Assembly: GCF_000737325.1 (NCBI RefSeq) | Contig: NZ_CP011125.1 | Span: forward strand, 3,162,001-3,226,000 | Source: Sandaracinus amylolyticus | GTDB taxonomy: Bacteria; Myxococcota_A; Polyangia; Polyangiales; Sandaracinaceae | Direction: 5' to 3' | DNA: 64,000 nt | Shown: piece after piece, positions 1-10,468 of the stretch | How positions within the stretch are numbered: the first letter of the stretch is position 1 | How the letters are laid out: the number at the start of each line of letters is the position of its first letter | Translations under genes and position numbers: made by a program | Notes under the pieces: model-generated | What the model was told of the DNA's origin: nothing | Seen by the model: the letters and a program-made list of their open reading frames with translations, nothing else | Databases searched by the model: none

Positions 1-1263
<1,263 letters not shown>

Positions 1264-1361
1264 GGTGCGGCTCCTCCGGTGAGGCCCACGATGGGCCGGG
1301 CTCCATGTAGCAACGCCGCGACGGGGCGAGCAACATTCCTCACGCGCGCGCCTTTGTTTTC

Positions 1362-2033
1362 TCAAGCGAGCGCGAGCCCGAGCAGGAACGAGCCGAACCC
1401 GAGGATCCACACCGTTCCCCACACGCGCGCTTGGGCGGCGACGAGCCGATCTTCCTCGTCGATCGCGCGGGTCACGAACGCGAGCGCGGCCACGATCCAC
1501 GTCGCGAGGCCGAGCAGCGCGACCAATCCCCAGAACGGCGAAGGACGCGGGACGTCGCGCAACAGCTCGAGGTGCGCGGCGCGTCGCTCCGCCTCGCTCC
1601 GACCGGCGTCGACCGGGGGCGGCGGCAGCGCGGCCATCAGCGTCGCGATGTGCTCGTCGGCGCGCTCGAGGCGCTCCGCGTGAGGCACGTAGAAGCTCCG
1701 CGCGCCGAGGATCGCACCGCGCACCGAGCGCCACGCCGCGAGCGCGAGATCGCGATCCCCCGCGGCCTCTGCGCCTCGCGCGATCTCCGCGAGGCGATCG
1801 AGCGCGTCGGTCGAGTACGGATTGCCCGGCGCGTACCACCGCGCTGCGCGACGGTAGTGCGCGACCGAGGCATCGACGTCGCCGCGCTCGCGCAGTCGAT
1901 CCGCCTCGACGAGCTCGGCGCGCGACGCGGTCACCACGCGCACGGCGAGCACCAGCAGCAGCACGCCCGCGATCCCGACCGCGCGTGCGATGCGCCGCGC
2001 CCAGCGCCCGTCTTCGCGCGCCGGCGCGGTCAA
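1362..2033 (-). CDS. TPR-containing membrane protein, probable TTG start coupled to the ABC permease
   Basis: 223-residue membrane protein of unknown function. One hydrophobic segment lies at about residues 17-34, a helical middle part resembles tetratricopeptide repeats (about 40-130), and two further hydrophobic segments lie at about 167-187 and 204-223. No ATG fits. The TTG at 2033 overlaps the stop of the upstream permease gene by four bases (TTGA), a usual sign of translational coupling; later GTGs would remove the first membrane helix. The coupling suggests it works with the ABC-2 permease, perhaps as an accessory or scaffold (inference). I do not recognise the family. The frame is open further upstream, but that part is shadow of the permease gene. 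Confidence 0.72.
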   Translation of the reverse strand: MTAPAREDGRWARRIARAVGIAGVLLLVLAVRVVTASRAELVEADRLRERGDVDASVAHYRRAARWYAPGNPYSTDALDRLAEIARGAEAAGDRDLALAAWRSVRGAILGARSFYVPHAERLERADEHIATLMAALPPPPVDAGRSEAERRAAHLELLRDVPRPSPFWGLVALLGLATWIVAALAFVTRAIDEEDRLVAAQARVWGTVWILGFGSFLLGLALA

Positions 2034-2959
2034 AGGAAGTCGCGCCTCCGGAACACCACGCACGCCATCACGATCAGGATCGCCGCGTAGAGCACGCCGT
2101 AGCCCATCGCCGACGCGACGTACTCGACGGGTCCGCCCGAGCCCTCGACGTGCTCGGTGAGCGCGCGATGCGGCGGCACGAAGAGGTTCAGGTTGGGCAC
2201 CACCCACGCGAGCCCGTGCAGCAGATCGCGCACGCTCTCGGGCAGCACGTTGCTGCGCATCGTCGCCATCTCGTCGGCGGAGCGACCGACGAGCCACACC
2301 CCGACGGTCAGCACGCCCGTGAGGAACGGCGTCGAGAAGCTCGAGAAGAAGAGCGCCACCGCCGCCACGACGAGCACCTCGCCCACGTCGAGCGTGAGCG
2401 CCGCGAGCGTCGGTCCGACCGCGACGCCCGCGCTCTGCGCGACGCCCGCCGACGCCGCGAGCGCGACGAGCGAGAACGGCACGAGCACGCTCGTGCGATC
2501 CTTCGCCTTCCACAGCGCGAGCCCGAGCGCGATGCCGAGCACCACGGGCTCGACCACGAGCCACATCGCCGACGCGCCCGCCTGGATCGCAGCGAGCCAG
2601 AGCTGCATCGCGCCCATGATCGCGACGAACACGATCGCGGTGAGCGCGATCCCCGCGTACTTGCCGATCAAGAACTCGTGTCGTCGGATCGGCTTGGGGA
2701 GGATCACGTAGAGCGTCTTGCGCTCGATCTCCTTGTAGAGCAGCGACGAGCCCAGGAAGATCGCGACCACCACGGAGAAGAGCGAGATCGACGCGAGGCC
2801 GAGGTCGCGCACCACGCGCTCCTGCTGATCGAGCGAGAGCTCCGCGAGCGCGAGCGTGAAGAGCAGGAGCGCGGTCGCGAACCCGAGCACGCCGTAGAGC
2901 ACGCGATCGCGCACCGCCTCGCGGAACGTGTTGATCGCGATCGCCCAGACGCGGCCCAT
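2030..2959 (-). CDS. ABC-2 type transporter permease
   Basis: 309-residue polytopic inner-membrane protein. It opens with [20 protein letters not shown], the typical start of ABC-2 permeases of the NatB/NosY kind, followed by about six hydrophobic segments. An amphipathic stretch around [19 protein letters not shown] is characteristic of the cytosolic coupling part of this family. It should export an unknown substrate with a separate ATPase, and no ATPase gene is adjacent. It lies 28 bp after the rhomboid-like gene and overlaps the next gene by four bases, so the three probably form one operon. The family call is firm; the substrate cannot be told from sequence. Confidence 0.88.
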   Translation of the reverse strand: MGRVWAIAINTFREAVRDRVLYGVLGFATALLLFTLALAELSLDQQERVVRDLGLASISLFSVVVAIFLGSSLLYKEIERKTLYVILPKPIRRHEFLIGKYAGIALTAIVFVAIMGAMQLWLAAIQAGASAMWLVVEPVVLGIALGLALWKAKDRTSVLVPFSLVALAASAGVAQSAGVAVGPTLAALTLDVGEVLVVAAVALFFSSFSTPFLTGVLTVGVWLVGRSADEMATMRSNVLPESVRDLLHGLAWVVPNLNLFVPPHRALTEHVEGSGGPVEYVASAMGYGVLYAAILIVMACVVFRRRDFL

Positions 2960-2987
2960 CGGCCGCGCATCCTAGCTCACGTCGCGG

Positions 2988-3713
2988 TCAGTTGAGCCAG
3001 CGCGGACGCTCGTCCTCGCTCGACTGACCGCCGGGGATGACCTGCAGGTGCGACGCGCCACCGCGCCGCCGCGGCCCGTTGCCGCCCGCCTTTTTCGTCG
3101 GCTTCGCCGGGCGCTGCTCGATCCAGCGCACGAAGAGCACCGCGGCCGCGAGCGCGCCGAGCGCGATGAGCAGCGGCGTCGGCGTGCGCGCCCACATCGA
3201 CTGGAGCGCGGTGACGACGAGGAACACGCCGAGCGCGTGCCACGCGCTCATCGCCGGCATGAACACGAAGTTCACCGGCGCGCCGCGCGTGATCACCGCG
3301 AACGCGCCCATCATCGCCCACGAGATCGCGCCCGCGCCCGCGGCCGGCACCGCGTAATCACGGAAGAGCAGCCCGAAGACGAGGGGCAGCACCGCCCCAC
3401 CGATCACCGACACGACCACGAGCTGGATCGTGCGGTTGCGCCCCAGGTGCGACTCCGCCATCGCGCCGAACGTCCAGACGAGCAACAGGTCGATCGCGCG
3501 CGAGATCACCGCGCTCGAGCCCACGTACTCCACCAGCGGATACGTCGCCCACTGCCACGCCAGCGGCACGTCGAGCTCGGGCGAGAGCGCGAGCCAGTCG
3601 AAGAGCGGCAGCCCGATGAGGCCCTGCAGCAGGCTCTGCGCGACGAACGACGCGAAGAGCACCACGAGGATCACGCGGACGACGGGTGTGAGCGGCGGGA
3701 ACGCGAACCTCAT
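2988..3713 (-). CDS. Rhomboid-like membrane protein, apparently without the catalytic serine
   Basis: 241-residue membrane protein. The ATG at 3713 was chosen because a GGAGGG ribosome site lies just upstream and the residues before it look non-coding. It has the rhomboid layout: an N-terminal helix, then a WQWATYPLVE stretch matching the L1-loop/helix-2 motif, and several more helices. Where active rhomboid proteases have GASGAIFGLLGAF, this protein reads AGAGAISWAMMGAF (about 125-138), placing alanine at the nucleophile position. It may therefore be an inactive relative (iRhom/derlin-like) that binds membrane proteins rather than cutting them. The tail from about residue 200 is basic and low in complexity. 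First gene of the operon with the ABC-2 permease. Confidence 0.75.
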   Translation of the reverse strand: MRFAFPPLTPVVRVILVVLFASFVAQSLLQGLIGLPLFDWLALSPELDVPLAWQWATYPLVEYVGSSAVISRAIDLLLVWTFGAMAESHLGRNRTIQLVVVSVIGGAVLPLVFGLLFRDYAVPAAGAGAISWAMMGAFAVITRGAPVNFVFMPAMSAWHALGVFLVVTALQSMWARTPTPLLIALGALAAAVLFVRWIEQRPAKPTKKAGGNGPRRRGGASHLQVIPGGQSSEDERPRWLN

Positions 3714-3979
3714 GCAGACACCCTCCGGGGAGCGATGGGGGAGCGGGACGAGCCCGAGCACCGACGCGCTTCACGAAGCGTTCCACGTTCGGCGCACGAC
3801 GGCGAGCGCGACCTGTCTTGACCGCCCGATCGACATGCTTACCGTGCGGCTCGTCGCCCGAGGCGACGCCGAGGCCGAGCGAACAGCTCGCGAGTGCGGC
3901 GTCGACCGAGGGCAGAGCCAACCACGTGTGTCGACGCGCGGACGGGCGAGATCCGTCTCGCGCAGGGAGGAGTACGCCG

Positions 3980-4396
3980 ATGCTGACCCGCTGGGATCCC
4001 TTCACCGAGATGAGCCGCCTCCAGGACGAGCTGTTCCGTTCTTCGTTCGCCCCGCGCGGTGCCGCGGCGACGCGCTCGACCTTCTCGCCCGCGGTCGACG
4101 TCTTCGAGGACGCCGACGCGATCTTCGTGCAGGCCGAGCTCCCCGGGCTGAAGCTCGAGGAGATCAGCGTGGGCGTCGAGAACGACGTCCTGACGTTCAG
4201 CGGCGAGCGCAAGAGCGAGCGCGAGGAGGGCCACTACCTGCGCGAGCGCTGGGTCGGCGCGTTCTCGCGCTCGTTCAAGCTGCCGCGCACCGTCGACGTC
4301 GAGAAGATCGAGGCGACGCTCAAGGACGGCATCCTCACCGTGCGCCTCCCGAAGCGCGAGAACGTGAAGGCGCGCCGCATCGAAGTGAAGAGCTGA
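3980..4396 (+). CDS. Small heat-shock protein, Hsp20/alpha-crystallin family
   Basis: 138-residue ATP-independent chaperone that holds unfolding proteins in the cytoplasm for refolding. It starts MLTRWDPFTEMSRLQDELFR, the standard N-terminus of bacterial Hsp20 class A proteins. The alpha-crystallin domain spans about 38-138, with VFEDADAIFVQAELPGL, the GVENDVLTFSGER strand, and the C-terminal LKDGILTVRLPK motif. The ATG at 3980 follows a good GGGAGG site (3965-3970). A weak sigma-70-like pair, TTGACC (3818) and TACCGT (3840), lies upstream; I see no CIRCE operator. It is divergent from the rhomboid operon and convergent with sucA, with a shared hairpin terminator between. Confidence 0.95.
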   Translation: MLTRWDPFTEMSRLQDELFRSSFAPRGAAATRSTFSPAVDVFEDADAIFVQAELPGLKLEEISVGVENDVLTFSGERKSEREEGHYLRERWVGAFSRSFKLPRTVDVEKIEATLKDGILTVRLPKRENVKARRIEVKS

Positions 4397-4405
4397 GCCA
4401 TCGCC

Positions 4406-4559
4406 GGAGTGCTCGTTCGCCGGTCCCGGACGGAAGCGCGCGACGCGCGCGTACGGTAGGGACCGGCGGGCGAGCCGATGTTCGAGTCCTCGCTGGAGTG
4501 CTCGTTCGCCGGTCCCGGACGGGAGCGCGCAGACGGTAGGTCCGGCGGGCGAGCCGATG
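4406..4559 (+). repeat. Two tandem copies of a dispersed palindromic intergenic repeat
   Basis: Two copies (4406-4480 and 4495-4559) of an element that begins GGAGTGCTCG, has GGACGGGAGCGCGC in the middle, then an ACGGTAGG stretch, and ends GGGCGAGCCGATG. The two ends are roughly complementary (CTCG...CGAG, CCGG...CCGG), so each can fold into an imperfect hairpin. A third good copy, inverted, lies at 12279-12356, and a degraded one at about 30972-31050. It sits between the Hsp20 gene and its terminator. Size and palindromic form resemble REP or MITE sequences. Confidence 0.8.
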
Positions 4560-4596
4560 TTTCGACGCGCGCGTTCGCGCGCCACCCAGAACGACG

Positions 4597-4632
4597 AAGC
4601 CCCTCTCGCCGCGAGGCGAGGGGGGCTTTTTC
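4597..4632 (+). terminator. Rho-independent terminator between hsp20 and sucA
   Basis: Hairpin with arms GCCCCTCTCGCC and GGCGAGGGGGGC around a GCGA loop, followed by TTTTT at 4627-4631. The T run marks it as a terminator for the plus-strand Hsp20 transcript. Lying 20 bp past the sucA stop, the stem may also help end the minus-strand sucA transcript. Confidence 0.85.
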
Positions 4633-4651
4633 GTGCGCCTCGAGCGCGCGA

Positions 4652-7588
4652 TCAGCTCGCGGTCGACGCGCGCGGACGCGTGCTCGCGCGCGCCGTCTTC
4701 GCGCCGATGTTCGCGAACGCTTCCTCGATCAGCTGCTGCTGCTCGAGCGCGTGCGCCTTGCCCGATCCGGTCGCCGGGCTCGCCGACTCGACGCGCGACA
4801 CGCAGCGCAGCGGCAGCCGGTACTCGATCATCGAGGGCAGGCGCGCGTTCAGGAAGTACCACGCGCCGCTGTTGAACGGCTCTTCCTGCACCCACACGAG
4901 GTCGGTGCCGTCCGCGTAGACGCTGAGCACGTCGCGGATCTCCTCGGGGCGCAGCGGGTAGAGCTGCTCGAGGCGGATGATCGCGACGTCGTCACGGCCG
5001 AGCTTGTGACGGTACTGCGCGAGGTCGTAGTAGACCTTGCCCGAGCAGAGGATCACGCGCTTCGCCTTCTTCGGCGCGATCTCCGCGTCCCCGATGATGC
5101 GCTGGAAGCTGCCCGTCGCGAGGTCGTCGAGCGTGCACGTCGCCTCCGCCGCGCGGAACAGGCTCTTCGGCGACATCACGATCAGCGGCTTGCGCCAGGG
5201 GCGCACCACCTGACGGCGCAGCGCGTGGAAGATCTGCGCCGCGTTCGTGAGGTTGACGACCTGGATGTTGTCCTCGGCCGCGAGCGCGAGGAAGCGCTCG
5301 AGGCGCGCGCTCGAGTGCTCCGGGCCCGCGCCCTCGAAGCCGTGCGGCAGCAGCATCACGAGCCCGTTGAGGCGATGCCACTTGTCCTCGCCGCTCACGA
5401 GGAACTGGTCGATGATGACCTGCGCGCCGTTCGCGAAGTCACCGAACTGCGCTTCCCAGATCACCAGCGCGTCCGGCGAGTCGAGCGAGTACCCGTACTC
5501 GAAGCCGAGCACGCCCTGCTCGCTGAGCGGCGAGTCGTAGATCTCGAAGCGACCCTGGCCCTCGCCGAGGTGGTGCAGCGGCACGAACTCGTTGCCGGTG
5601 TTCGTGTCGTGGAGGACCGCCATGCGGTGCGCGAACGTGCCGCGCCGCGAGTCCTGCCCGGTCAGCCGGACGTTGTAGCCCTGCGCGAGCAGCGTCGCGT
5701 AGGCGAGGTTCTCGGCGACGCCCCACTTGATGCCGCTCCCCTTCTCGGCGGCATCGCGATACTGCTGCTGCACCCCGGCGACCTGGCGCATCAGCTGGTA
5801 GCCGTCGGGCACGTGCGCGAGCGTGTTGAGCAGCGGCACCAGCGTCGACTTCGCCACCGCGGTCGGCGCGTCGGGCGCGCTCGCGTCGGGGCCGCCCTGG
5901 TACGCCGTCCACACGCCGGTGAACGCGGAAGGCTCGTAGGTGCGCTTGGTCTCGCGGACCTCGTGGAGCGCCTTCGAGAGACGCTCGCGACGCTCCTGCA
6001 TGATCGCGTCGGCCTCGTTCGGCGTGATCTTGCCGAGCTCGAGCAGGCGATCGACGTAGACCTGGCGGACCGTCTTCTTCGAGTCGACCGCGCGGTACAT
6101 CACGGGCTGCGTGAAGCGCGGCTCGTCGCCCTCGTTGTGGCCGTACTTGCGGTAGCAGTAGAGGTCGACGACGACGTCCTTGCCGTAGCGCTGGCGGTAC
6201 TCCGCCGCGAGCTTCGCGACCTGCGCGACCGCCTCGGGGTCCTCGCCGTTCACGTGGAAGACCGGGCAGCGCAGCATGCGCACGAGGTCGGTGCAGTAGC
6301 GCGTGCTGCGCGCGTCCTCGACCTCCGTCGTGTAGCCGATCTGGTTGTTGATCACGACGTGGATCGTGCCGCCCGTCGTGTACCCGCGGAGGTTCGCGAG
6401 GTTGAGCGTCTCGGCGACCACGCCCTGGCCGATGAACGCCGCGTCGCCGTGGATCAGCAGCGGCACGACGCGCTTGCGGTGGTGGTCCTCGCGGCGGTCC
6501 TGCTTCGCGCGGACGCGGCCCTCGACCACCGGGTTCACGAACTCGAGGTGGCTCGGGTTGAACGACAGCGTGAGGTGGACGTTCTTGCCCGCGAACTTGC
6601 GATCGCTCGAGTACCCGAGGTGGTACTTCACGTCGCCGCGGCCCTTGTACTTCTCGGGCTGCGCGTCCTCGAACGCCGCGAGCAGGTCGTGCGCGGGCAG
6701 CTCCATCACGTTGACGAGCACGTTGAGGCGGCCGCGGTGCGCCATGCCGATGACGACCTCGTCCGCGCCGTGCGCGGCCGACGTCTCGATCAGCAGCTCG
6801 AGCAGCGGGATCGTGCTCTCACCGCCCTCGAGGCTGAAGCGCTTCGTCTTCACGTAGGTCGTGTCGATGAAGGTCTCCCAGACCTCGGCCTCGGTGAGCT
6901 TGCCGAGCAGGCGCAGCTGCTGCTCGCGCGAGAGATCGACGTGGTTGAGCGTCGACTCCATGCGGTGCTGCAGCCAGTTGCGCTCCTCGGGGTCCTCGAT
7001 CTGCGTGACCTCGGTGCCGATCGTGCGGCAGTAGGTCTCCTTGAGGCGCGCGACGATCTGCCGCAGCGAGAGCTGCTGGCCCATCGCCTGGAAGGTCGTC
7101 TCGGGGTCGACGTTCTCGAGGCCGAACGCCGACAGGTCGATGTCGAACGCGGGCTTCGGCGCGAGGCCGAGCGGATCGAGGTCGGCGAAGAGGTGGCCGC
7201 GCACGCGGTACGCGTTGACCATCGCGGACACGCGGCTCTGCAGCTCGGTGGCGGCGCGGGTCTCGGGGCCGGGGATGAACGAGCGGCGATCCGACGCCGA
7301 GCGCGCCGCCATCGCGGGCTGCGCCGCGGCCGCCGCTTGTCCGTTCGCGGCGTGCGCGCCGTTCGTCGCGGGCGCGGTGAGGGTCCCGACGGCGCTCGGC
7401 GTGAGCAGCGTGCCCACCGAGCTCGGCGCCGCGACGGCGCCCGCCGACGAGCGGCGGGGCGGGAAGGGATCTTCGTCGAGCGTGTCGAAGAACTTGCGCC
7501 ATTCGGCCGGCACTGCGGCCGGGTTCTCGCGGTACTTGAGGTAGAGCTCCTCGACGAGTCCCTGGTTGACGCCGAAGTCGTGAGCCAT
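4652..7588 (-). CDS. sucA: 2-oxoglutarate dehydrogenase E1 component
   Basis: 978-residue thiamine-diphosphate enzyme of the TCA cycle that decarboxylates 2-oxoglutarate and passes the succinyl group to the E2 component. The ATG at 7588 follows an AGGAAGG site, and the protein starts MAHDFGVNQGLVEELYLKYR, the family N-terminus that contacts E2. A low-complexity Ala/Pro linker at about 45-100 replaces a more compact stretch in E. coli. Family motifs follow: VVIGMAHRGRLNVLVN, YHLGYSSDRK, SFNPSHLEFVNPVVEGR, GDAAFIGQGVVAETLN, YGHNEGDEPRFTQP, and the transketolase-like pyrimidine and C-terminal domains (HGFEGAGPEHSSARLERFL, PKSLFRAAEA). sucB and lpd are not adjacent. Confidence 0.97.
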   Translation of the reverse strand: MAHDFGVNQGLVEELYLKYRENPAAVPAEWRKFFDTLDEDPFPPRRSSAGAVAAPSSVGTLLTPSAVGTLTAPATNGAHAANGQAAAAAQPAMAARSASDRRSFIPGPETRAATELQSRVSAMVNAYRVRGHLFADLDPLGLAPKPAFDIDLSAFGLENVDPETTFQAMGQQLSLRQIVARLKETYCRTIGTEVTQIEDPEERNWLQHRMESTLNHVDLSREQQLRLLGKLTEAEVWETFIDTTYVKTKRFSLEGGESTIPLLELLIETSAAHGADEVVIGMAHRGRLNVLVNVMELPAHDLLAAFEDAQPEKYKGRGDVKYHLGYSSDRKFAGKNVHLTLSFNPSHLEFVNPVVEGRVRAKQDRREDHHRKRVVPLLIHGDAAFIGQGVVAETLNLANLRGYTTGGTIHVVINNQIGYTTEVEDARSTRYCTDLVRMLRCPVFHVNGEDPEAVAQVAKLAAEYRQRYGKDVVVDLYCYRKYGHNEGDEPRFTQPVMYRAVDSKKTVRQVYVDRLLELGKITPNEADAIMQERRERLSKALHEVRETKRTYEPSAFTGVWTAYQGGPDASAPDAPTAVAKSTLVPLLNTLAHVPDGYQLMRQVAGVQQQYRDAAEKGSGIKWGVAENLAYATLLAQGYNVRLTGQDSRRGTFAHRMAVLHDTNTGNEFVPLHHLGEGQGRFEIYDSPLSEQGVLGFEYGYSLDSPDALVIWEAQFGDFANGAQVIIDQFLVSGEDKWHRLNGLVMLLPHGFEGAGPEHSSARLERFLALAAEDNIQVVNLTNAAQIFHALRRQVVRPWRKPLIVMSPKSLFRAAEATCTLDDLATGSFQRIIGDAEIAPKKAKRVILCSGKVYYDLAQYRHKLGRDDVAIIRLEQLYPLRPEEIRDVLSVYADGTDLVWVQEEPFNSGAWYFLNARLPSMIEYRLPLRCVSRVESASPATGSGKAHALEQQQLIEEAFANIGAKTARASTRPRASTAS

Positions 7589-8050
7589 CTCTAGCCTTCC
7601 TCGCTCTGCTTCTTCGCTCGCTGCGCGCGGCTTCCGCGCGGCTGGGCGAGAGGAATGACCCGGTTTCGCGGTCGTGCACGCGAAATCCGCCGGGGCGGTG
7701 GAACGTGCCGTGAGCCTGCACGGCGACGGAGAAACGGTCTGGATGGTACAGCCGCGGATCGCGATCGACCAGGGAACGGGGCGCGTTCCGTCGCCACGGT
7801 TCGCGGCGGCGGTGGGTGGGCCTCCGTGGGGTCGCCGAGGATGCGCGTCGAGCTCCATGAGCGACGCGATTTCATGAGCTTGCGCGAGGTCGGTCAGTGC
7901 GTGCGCGGCCGTGCGTCGAGCGTGCCCGGCCGGAGACCGTCCCACCTCTTCACGCGGCCGCGGCTCGCCTGCACGAACCTGCTCTGCACGCGCCGCCACC
8001 GGGGACGCGCGAGGCCGGTGCGTGCTCGCACCGGCCCCCGTCCGTCGCGC
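7589..8050. other. 462-bp intergenic region between sucA and aidB-like gene
   Basis: No convincing gene on either strand; the open frames here have no ribosome site or family resemblance. It must hold the sucA promoter (minus strand), but I could not pick out a credible -35/-10 pair. The left end carries the sucA ribosome site, and the right end a strong hairpin (8013-8036) past the aidB-like stop. Confidence 0.6.
8013..8036 (-). terminator. Hairpin downstream of the acyl-CoA dehydrogenase gene
   Basis: Perfect 10-bp stem GGCCGGTGCG / CGCACCGGCC with a TGCT loop, 14 bp beyond the stop at 8051. No U-tract follows, so it may act with Rho or simply protect the 3' end. Confidence 0.5.
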
Positions 8051-9748
8051 TCACACCGCGAGCGGCTCGTCGTTCGCCAGCGCGCGCAGATCCGCGACCG
8101 GCGTGTCCTCGACGAGATCGAACGGCGCGCGCGCGAAGCGCAGCGCCGCCGCGCGCGACCGCGCGTCGCGCTCGTTCCTCAGCGACCAGTCGGCGTGGTG
8201 CGCCAGCAGGAGCAGCTCCAGCGAGCGCCCCAGGGTCAGCGCGAACCGGCGCGCGCCGCCCTCGACGTCGAGCGGGCTCGACGAGTACGTCGACGCGAGC
8301 CACCCCAGCGCACGACGCACCGCGCCTCGCGCCCGCTCCGCGACCTCGCGCAGCGACGTGTCCGAGATCGTCCCGACGCGCGACTCCATCTCCTGCTCGA
8401 GCGCCGCCGCCACGTCGGGCCCGTGGCCGAGCGCGCGCAGCGTGTCGAGCGAGAGCACGTTCGTCGTGCCTTCCCAGATCGGCAGGACCTGCGCGTCGCG
8501 CAGCAGCACCGGCAGCCCGGTGTCCTCGACGTAGCCCGCGCCTCCGAAGCTCTCGAGCACCTCGCTCGCGACCGCAACCGCCTGCTTGCCGGTGACGAGC
8601 TTCGCGATCGGCGTGAGCAGGCGCGCGAGCAGGACGTCGCGATCGCTCGCCTCGCGCGCCTCGATGCGCCCGTGGAGCTGCACCACGAAGAACGCGAGCT
8701 GGAGCGCCGCCTCGTACTCCGCCGCGACGCCCGCGAGCGTGTCGACGTGGAGCGGCTTCTCCGAGAGCGGCGCGCCGAACGCGACGCGCTTCGTCGCGTA
8801 GTCGCGCGCCAGCGCGACGCCGCGCCGCATGCCGGCCACGGCCATCACCGTGTTCCAGGTGCGCGTGACGTTGAGCATCGGCGAGATGTACTTCGTGCCG
8901 CTGTCGAGCCCGATCACCGGGGTCGCGGGCGTGCCGTCGAGCGTGAGCTCCGCGGTCGGCACCTTGCGCGTGCCGAGCTTGTCCTTGAGGCGGTGCACCA
9001 GGATGTTGCGGAGGCGCCCGTCCTGATCGCGCGTCTCGACGTAGAAGAGCGCGAGGCCGCGACCGCCGGGTCCGTTGCCCTCGGGGCGCGCGAGCGTGAG
9101 CGACATCTGCGCGGTGGTCGCGGACGTGAACCACTTGCGGCCCCAGAGGCGCCACTGGCCGCTCTCGTCCTTCGTCGCGACGGTCTCGCTGCGGCCGACG
9201 TCGGATCCGCCGGTCGACTCGGTCATCCACTGGCCGCTCGTCCAGAAGCGATCGGGATCGCGCGACGTGAGGCGCGGCACCGCGCGCTCCGCGAGCACCG
9301 CGTTGCCCGACTCGAGCAGCGTGCGCGCCGCGCCGTCGGTCATCGCGAGCGGGCACGCGTAGATGTCCGTCGCGGGCCCGAAGAGGTGCACGAGCGAGAA
9401 CTGGTGCACGCGCGAGAGCGCGCCGAGCCGACGCTCGTAGGCGGTCGCGACCAGGCCCTTCTCCGCGGCGATGCGCTCGGCGCGCTTCCACAGCGGCGAG
9501 ACCTCGATGTGATCGATGCGGTTGCCCCACGCGTCCCAGTGGACGAGCTTCGGGTCGTTCTCGCGATCGTCGAGCTGCATCCGGTAGAGCTCGCCGCCGG
9601 CGAGCTCGCCCAGGTCGCGCAGCGCGGGCTCGATCGAGAGGAGCGCGTCGCGGGGGACGATGCGGGCGAGCAGCGAGCGGAGCGGGCGATCCTCGTCGTA
9701 CTGGTTGCCCAGCGCGGGCGGAGGCTGGTTGAACGGCGTGACCTTCAT
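8051..9748 (-). CDS. AidB-like acyl-CoA dehydrogenase
   Basis: 565-residue FAD-dependent flavoprotein of the acyl-CoA dehydrogenase superfamily. The motif WMTESTGGSDVGRSETVA followed by WRLWGRKWFTSA is the FAD-binding middle domain in the form typical of the AidB branch (E. coli has MTEKQGGSDV...). LESFGGAGYVEDTGLPVLLRD and LPIWEGTTNVLSLD mark the C-terminal helical domain. An N-terminal extension of about 150 residues before the flavin domain and a C-terminal extension past LDTLRAL also match AidB-type proteins. In E. coli AidB is induced by alkylation damage and binds DNA; whether this protein does that or oxidises an acyl-CoA cannot be told from sequence. It stands alone on the minus strand, 54 bp from the divergent start at 9803. 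Confidence 0.9.
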   Translation of the reverse strand: MKVTPFNQPPPALGNQYDEDRPLRSLLARIVPRDALLSIEPALRDLGELAGGELYRMQLDDRENDPKLVHWDAWGNRIDHIEVSPLWKRAERIAAEKGLVATAYERRLGALSRVHQFSLVHLFGPATDIYACPLAMTDGAARTLLESGNAVLAERAVPRLTSRDPDRFWTSGQWMTESTGGSDVGRSETVATKDESGQWRLWGRKWFTSATTAQMSLTLARPEGNGPGGRGLALFYVETRDQDGRLRNILVHRLKDKLGTRKVPTAELTLDGTPATPVIGLDSGTKYISPMLNVTRTWNTVMAVAGMRRGVALARDYATKRVAFGAPLSEKPLHVDTLAGVAAEYEAALQLAFFVVQLHGRIEAREASDRDVLLARLLTPIAKLVTGKQAVAVASEVLESFGGAGYVEDTGLPVLLRDAQVLPIWEGTTNVLSLDTLRALGHGPDVAAALEQEMESRVGTISDTSLREVAERARGAVRRALGWLASTYSSSPLDVEGGARRFALTLGRSLELLLLAHHADWSLRNERDARSRAAALRFARAPFDLVEDTPVADLRALANDEPLAV

Positions 9749-9802
9749 GCGAGAAGGGAGCGTACGCGCGTGCGCGGGTGGGTGCTATCTTGGCGTCCCC
9801 GC

Positions 9803-10432
9803 ATGGAGCGCGATCTCGCCGGACGCTGTGGCAGCTGCTCGTTCTTCATCTCGTACCGCGAGACGGAGGACGGCGCGCAGGAAGGCGAGTGTCGGCTCGG
9901 GTGCTGGGTGCCGCCGCTCCGCGACGACAACACGTGCTCGCACTTCAAGCAGCGCGGCACGTCGTTCGACGGAGCGCTGAAGCGCAAGGTCGCGGCGGGC
10001 ACGCCGCGGCGGATGCGCGAAGAAGAAGCGCGCGCGAGCGAGCCGAAGAAGCCGCTGCCGCAGGAGATCGACATCGACATGGACCAGGACGAGTTCCGCC
10101 GGGTGCTGCGCGAGGTGCTCCTCGAGGAGCTGGGGGTCGGCGACGTCGCGATGGGCGATCGATGGCGCGGCGGCGAGATGATCCTCAAGCCGGGCAAGGA
10201 CGGGACGCAGCCGAAGAGCGTCCCGCTCGATCAGTTCTTCCACAAGATCGTGATGCTCCGCGACAAGCTGCGCGTGCTCGAGCAGAAGGTGAACTCGAGC
10301 AAGGGCCTCGCCGACGACGAGAAGGTCCAGCTCCAGCAGTACATCACCGCGTGTTACGGCTCGCTGACGACGTTCAACGCGCTGTTCCGGGATCGCGAAG
10401 ACTACTTCGTGGGGCAGGGCACGAAGGAGTAG
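9803..10432 (+). CDS. Conserved hypothetical protein with N-terminal Cys motif and coiled coil
   Basis: 209-residue soluble protein that I do not recognise. The first 50 residues hold five cysteines (C9, C12, C30, C34, C45) in a CxxC...CxxxC...C pattern, suggesting a zinc site or an iron-sulfur cluster (inference). The middle is acidic (IDIDMDQDEFRRVLREVLLEELG). The C-terminal third (DQFFHKIVMLRDKLRVLEQKVNSSKGL) looks like a helical hairpin or coiled coil. The ATG at 9803 is the first good start, with no strong Shine-Dalgarno. Transcribed divergently from the aidB-like gene and followed by the 43-bp tandem array. Confidence 0.75.
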   Translation: MERDLAGRCGSCSFFISYRETEDGAQEGECRLGCWVPPLRDDNTCSHFKQRGTSFDGALKRKVAAGTPRRMREEEARASEPKKPLPQEIDIDMDQDEFRRVLREVLLEELGVGDVAMGDRWRGGEMILKPGKDGTQPKSVPLDQFFHKIVMLRDKLRVLEQKVNSSKGLADDEKVQLQQYITACYGSLTTFNALFRDREDYFVGQGTKE

Positions 10433-10468
10433 AGGTCTCGGCGGGAGGCGCGAGGGGGTGGGTCCGGC

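Noticed and set aside
7674-7877. Small frame of 67 codons between sucA and the aidB-like gene
   Set aside because: No ribosome site, no family likeness, and poor third-base bias compared with real genes here.
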